The notes under the pieces: model-generated
What the model was told of the DNA's origin: nothing
Databases searched by the model: none
The model's input: the letters and a program-made list of their open reading frames with translations, nothing else
DNA from: Pseudomonas sp. FP198
GTDB taxonomy: Bacteria; Pseudomonadota; Gammaproteobacteria; Pseudomonadales; Pseudomonadaceae
Reading direction: 5' to 3'
Length of the DNA stretch: 64,000 nucleotides
Assembly (NCBI RefSeq): GCF_030687895.1
Contig: NZ_CP117452.1
Coordinates: 1,381,501-1,445,500 of the forward strand
Translations under genes and position numbers: made by a program
In this document: positions 63,382 to 64,000 of the stretch, in pieces
How positions within the stretch are numbered: the stretch's first letter is position 1
Layout: every line of letters begins with the position of its first letter

Positions 63382-63957
63382 TTACAGGGCCCACTTCGGA
63401 ATGTTGGCTCTGATGAGTGCTTGAATCATATTCGGCGGTGATGTGCGCCAAATTTCAAGGGCTATTTCTAGCTTCGTATAGTTTTCATTGTGTAAGAATT
63501 TAGTCATATGCTCACATCCTTGTAGGCGCATAAAAAATCTAAGCATGTGCTCTTCTATGTAATAAAATTCATCATGATTCAGGTTTTGGATGCTTGCATC
63601 TTTTGCTAGGCAGTCAAGGTAATAAAATGCGTCATTCAAATCATCTCCACCCTGGGCGTCGACGGGCATGTTTAGATCTGGTGAGCGATTAAATTTTGCG
63701 TGTTGGCGATCATGGCATTGGAGGCATAGCGTTATTCCGTTCCCAGGCTGGAACCATCCGAATGGATATAACGATCTACGAAATATATGGTGCGCTTGTA
63801 TGCGCTCCTTTGAGGAGCATATGAGGCATTGATACTGATCTCTAGCCTTGATGAAACGACTCCATAGGTTGAGGCACCATTTCTCAGACCTGCCTTTTTT
63901 TAAAGCGTATATCAGTTTAATTTGATTATTAATTAGTCCCCGGCGTCTTTTGTCCAT
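63382..63957 (-). CDS. HNH endonuclease-domain protein
   Basis: 191 residues. A zinc-stabilised HNH motif is complete: RDQYQCLICSSKERIQAHHI (CxxC 44/47, HH 56-57), FQPGNGITLCLQCHDRQHAK (Asn 73, CxxC 78/81, His 86). The C-terminal ~100 residues are helical without a known family. The gene is A+T-rich and is the last complete one in the window. It may belong to the same defence island; no partner to its right is visible. Confidence 0.85.
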   Translation of the reverse strand: MDKRRRGLINNQIKLIYALKKGRSEKWCLNLWSRFIKARDQYQCLICSSKERIQAHHIFRRSLYPFGWFQPGNGITLCLQCHDRQHAKFNRSPDLNMPVDAQGGDDLNDAFYYLDCLAKDASIQNLNHDEFYYIEEHMLRFFMRLQGCEHMTKFLHNENYTKLEIALEIWRTSPPNMIQALIRANIPKWAL

Positions 63958-64000
63958 AATTTATATCTGTGAATTTGCAGATTATTTTCAAAAAAAAGCC

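Overview
The window reads as chromosome of a Pseudomonas of the P. fluorescens/brassicacearum/corrugata type. The evidence is the high G+C content, dense codon-biased genes, Pseudomonas gene orders (livK-livH-livM-livG-livF; pobA/pobR; a FecI/FecR/heme-receptor/heme-oxygenase set; a CpxR/CpxP/CpxS set; yciB, RNase AM, yciO, scpA, scpB and rluB in a row) and about fifteen REP/REPIN palindromes of the two kinds common in this group (GTGGGAGCGAGCxTGCTCGC and GTGGCGAGGGAGCTTGCTCCC). I saw no rRNA, tRNA or CRISPR. I ran no searches; family names rest on motifs I could read.

Layout. 1-11 kb: a 5'-truncated PLP enzyme, an FAD oxidoreductase, a lipoprotein, a divergent SDR/LysR pair, and the branched-chain amino-acid ABC transporter with its binding protein. 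11-16 kb: DUF2288, a large tubulin/FtsZ-like protein with an apparent frameshift near its 5' end, and two MFS transporters. 17-22 kb: 4-hydroxybenzoate hydroxylase with its AraC regulator, small conserved genes, and a CaiB-type CoA-transferase. 22-27 kb: heme acquisition (heme oxygenase, TonB receptor, anti-sigma, ECF sigma) behind a near-ideal Fur box. 27-31 kb: Cpx-like envelope-stress genes and a 137-bp palindromic repeat. 31-37 kb: RNA metabolism and chromosome segregation housekeeping. 37-38 kb: a 45-residue peptide gene followed by an M29-type aminopeptidase. 38-52 kb: amino-acid permease, ArfB, transporters, chemoreceptor, ZntB-like channel, GlpQ, and regulators with their targets.

From about 52 kb the window becomes accessory: an XRE regulator, orphan hypotheticals, a Phd/PIN toxin-antitoxin pair, a HigA-type antitoxin remnant and a BRO-domain protein. 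From 56.8 kb to the right edge is a defence-type island, clearly A+T-rich from about 58.5 kb. It holds a Vsr nick endonuclease and an AspBHI-like restriction endonuclease on the minus strand, a divergent 5-methylcytosine methyltransferase on the plus strand, and a tightly coupled minus-strand pair: a 734-residue protein with two GHKL ATPase domains (MORC/Hsp90-like at the N-terminus, histidine-kinase-like at the C-terminus) and a 467-residue protein with a divergent response-regulator receiver domain. A 91-bp inverted repeat and an HNH endonuclease lie upstream. The methyltransferase is split by one extra G in a run of nine inside motif I, which is either a phase-variable switch or a homopolymer sequencing error.

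Main candidates for new biology are, in order: the restriction-modification genes combined with a two-component-like GHKL/receiver pair; the G9 tract in the methyltransferase; the tubulin-like protein; and the peptide/aminopeptidase pair.
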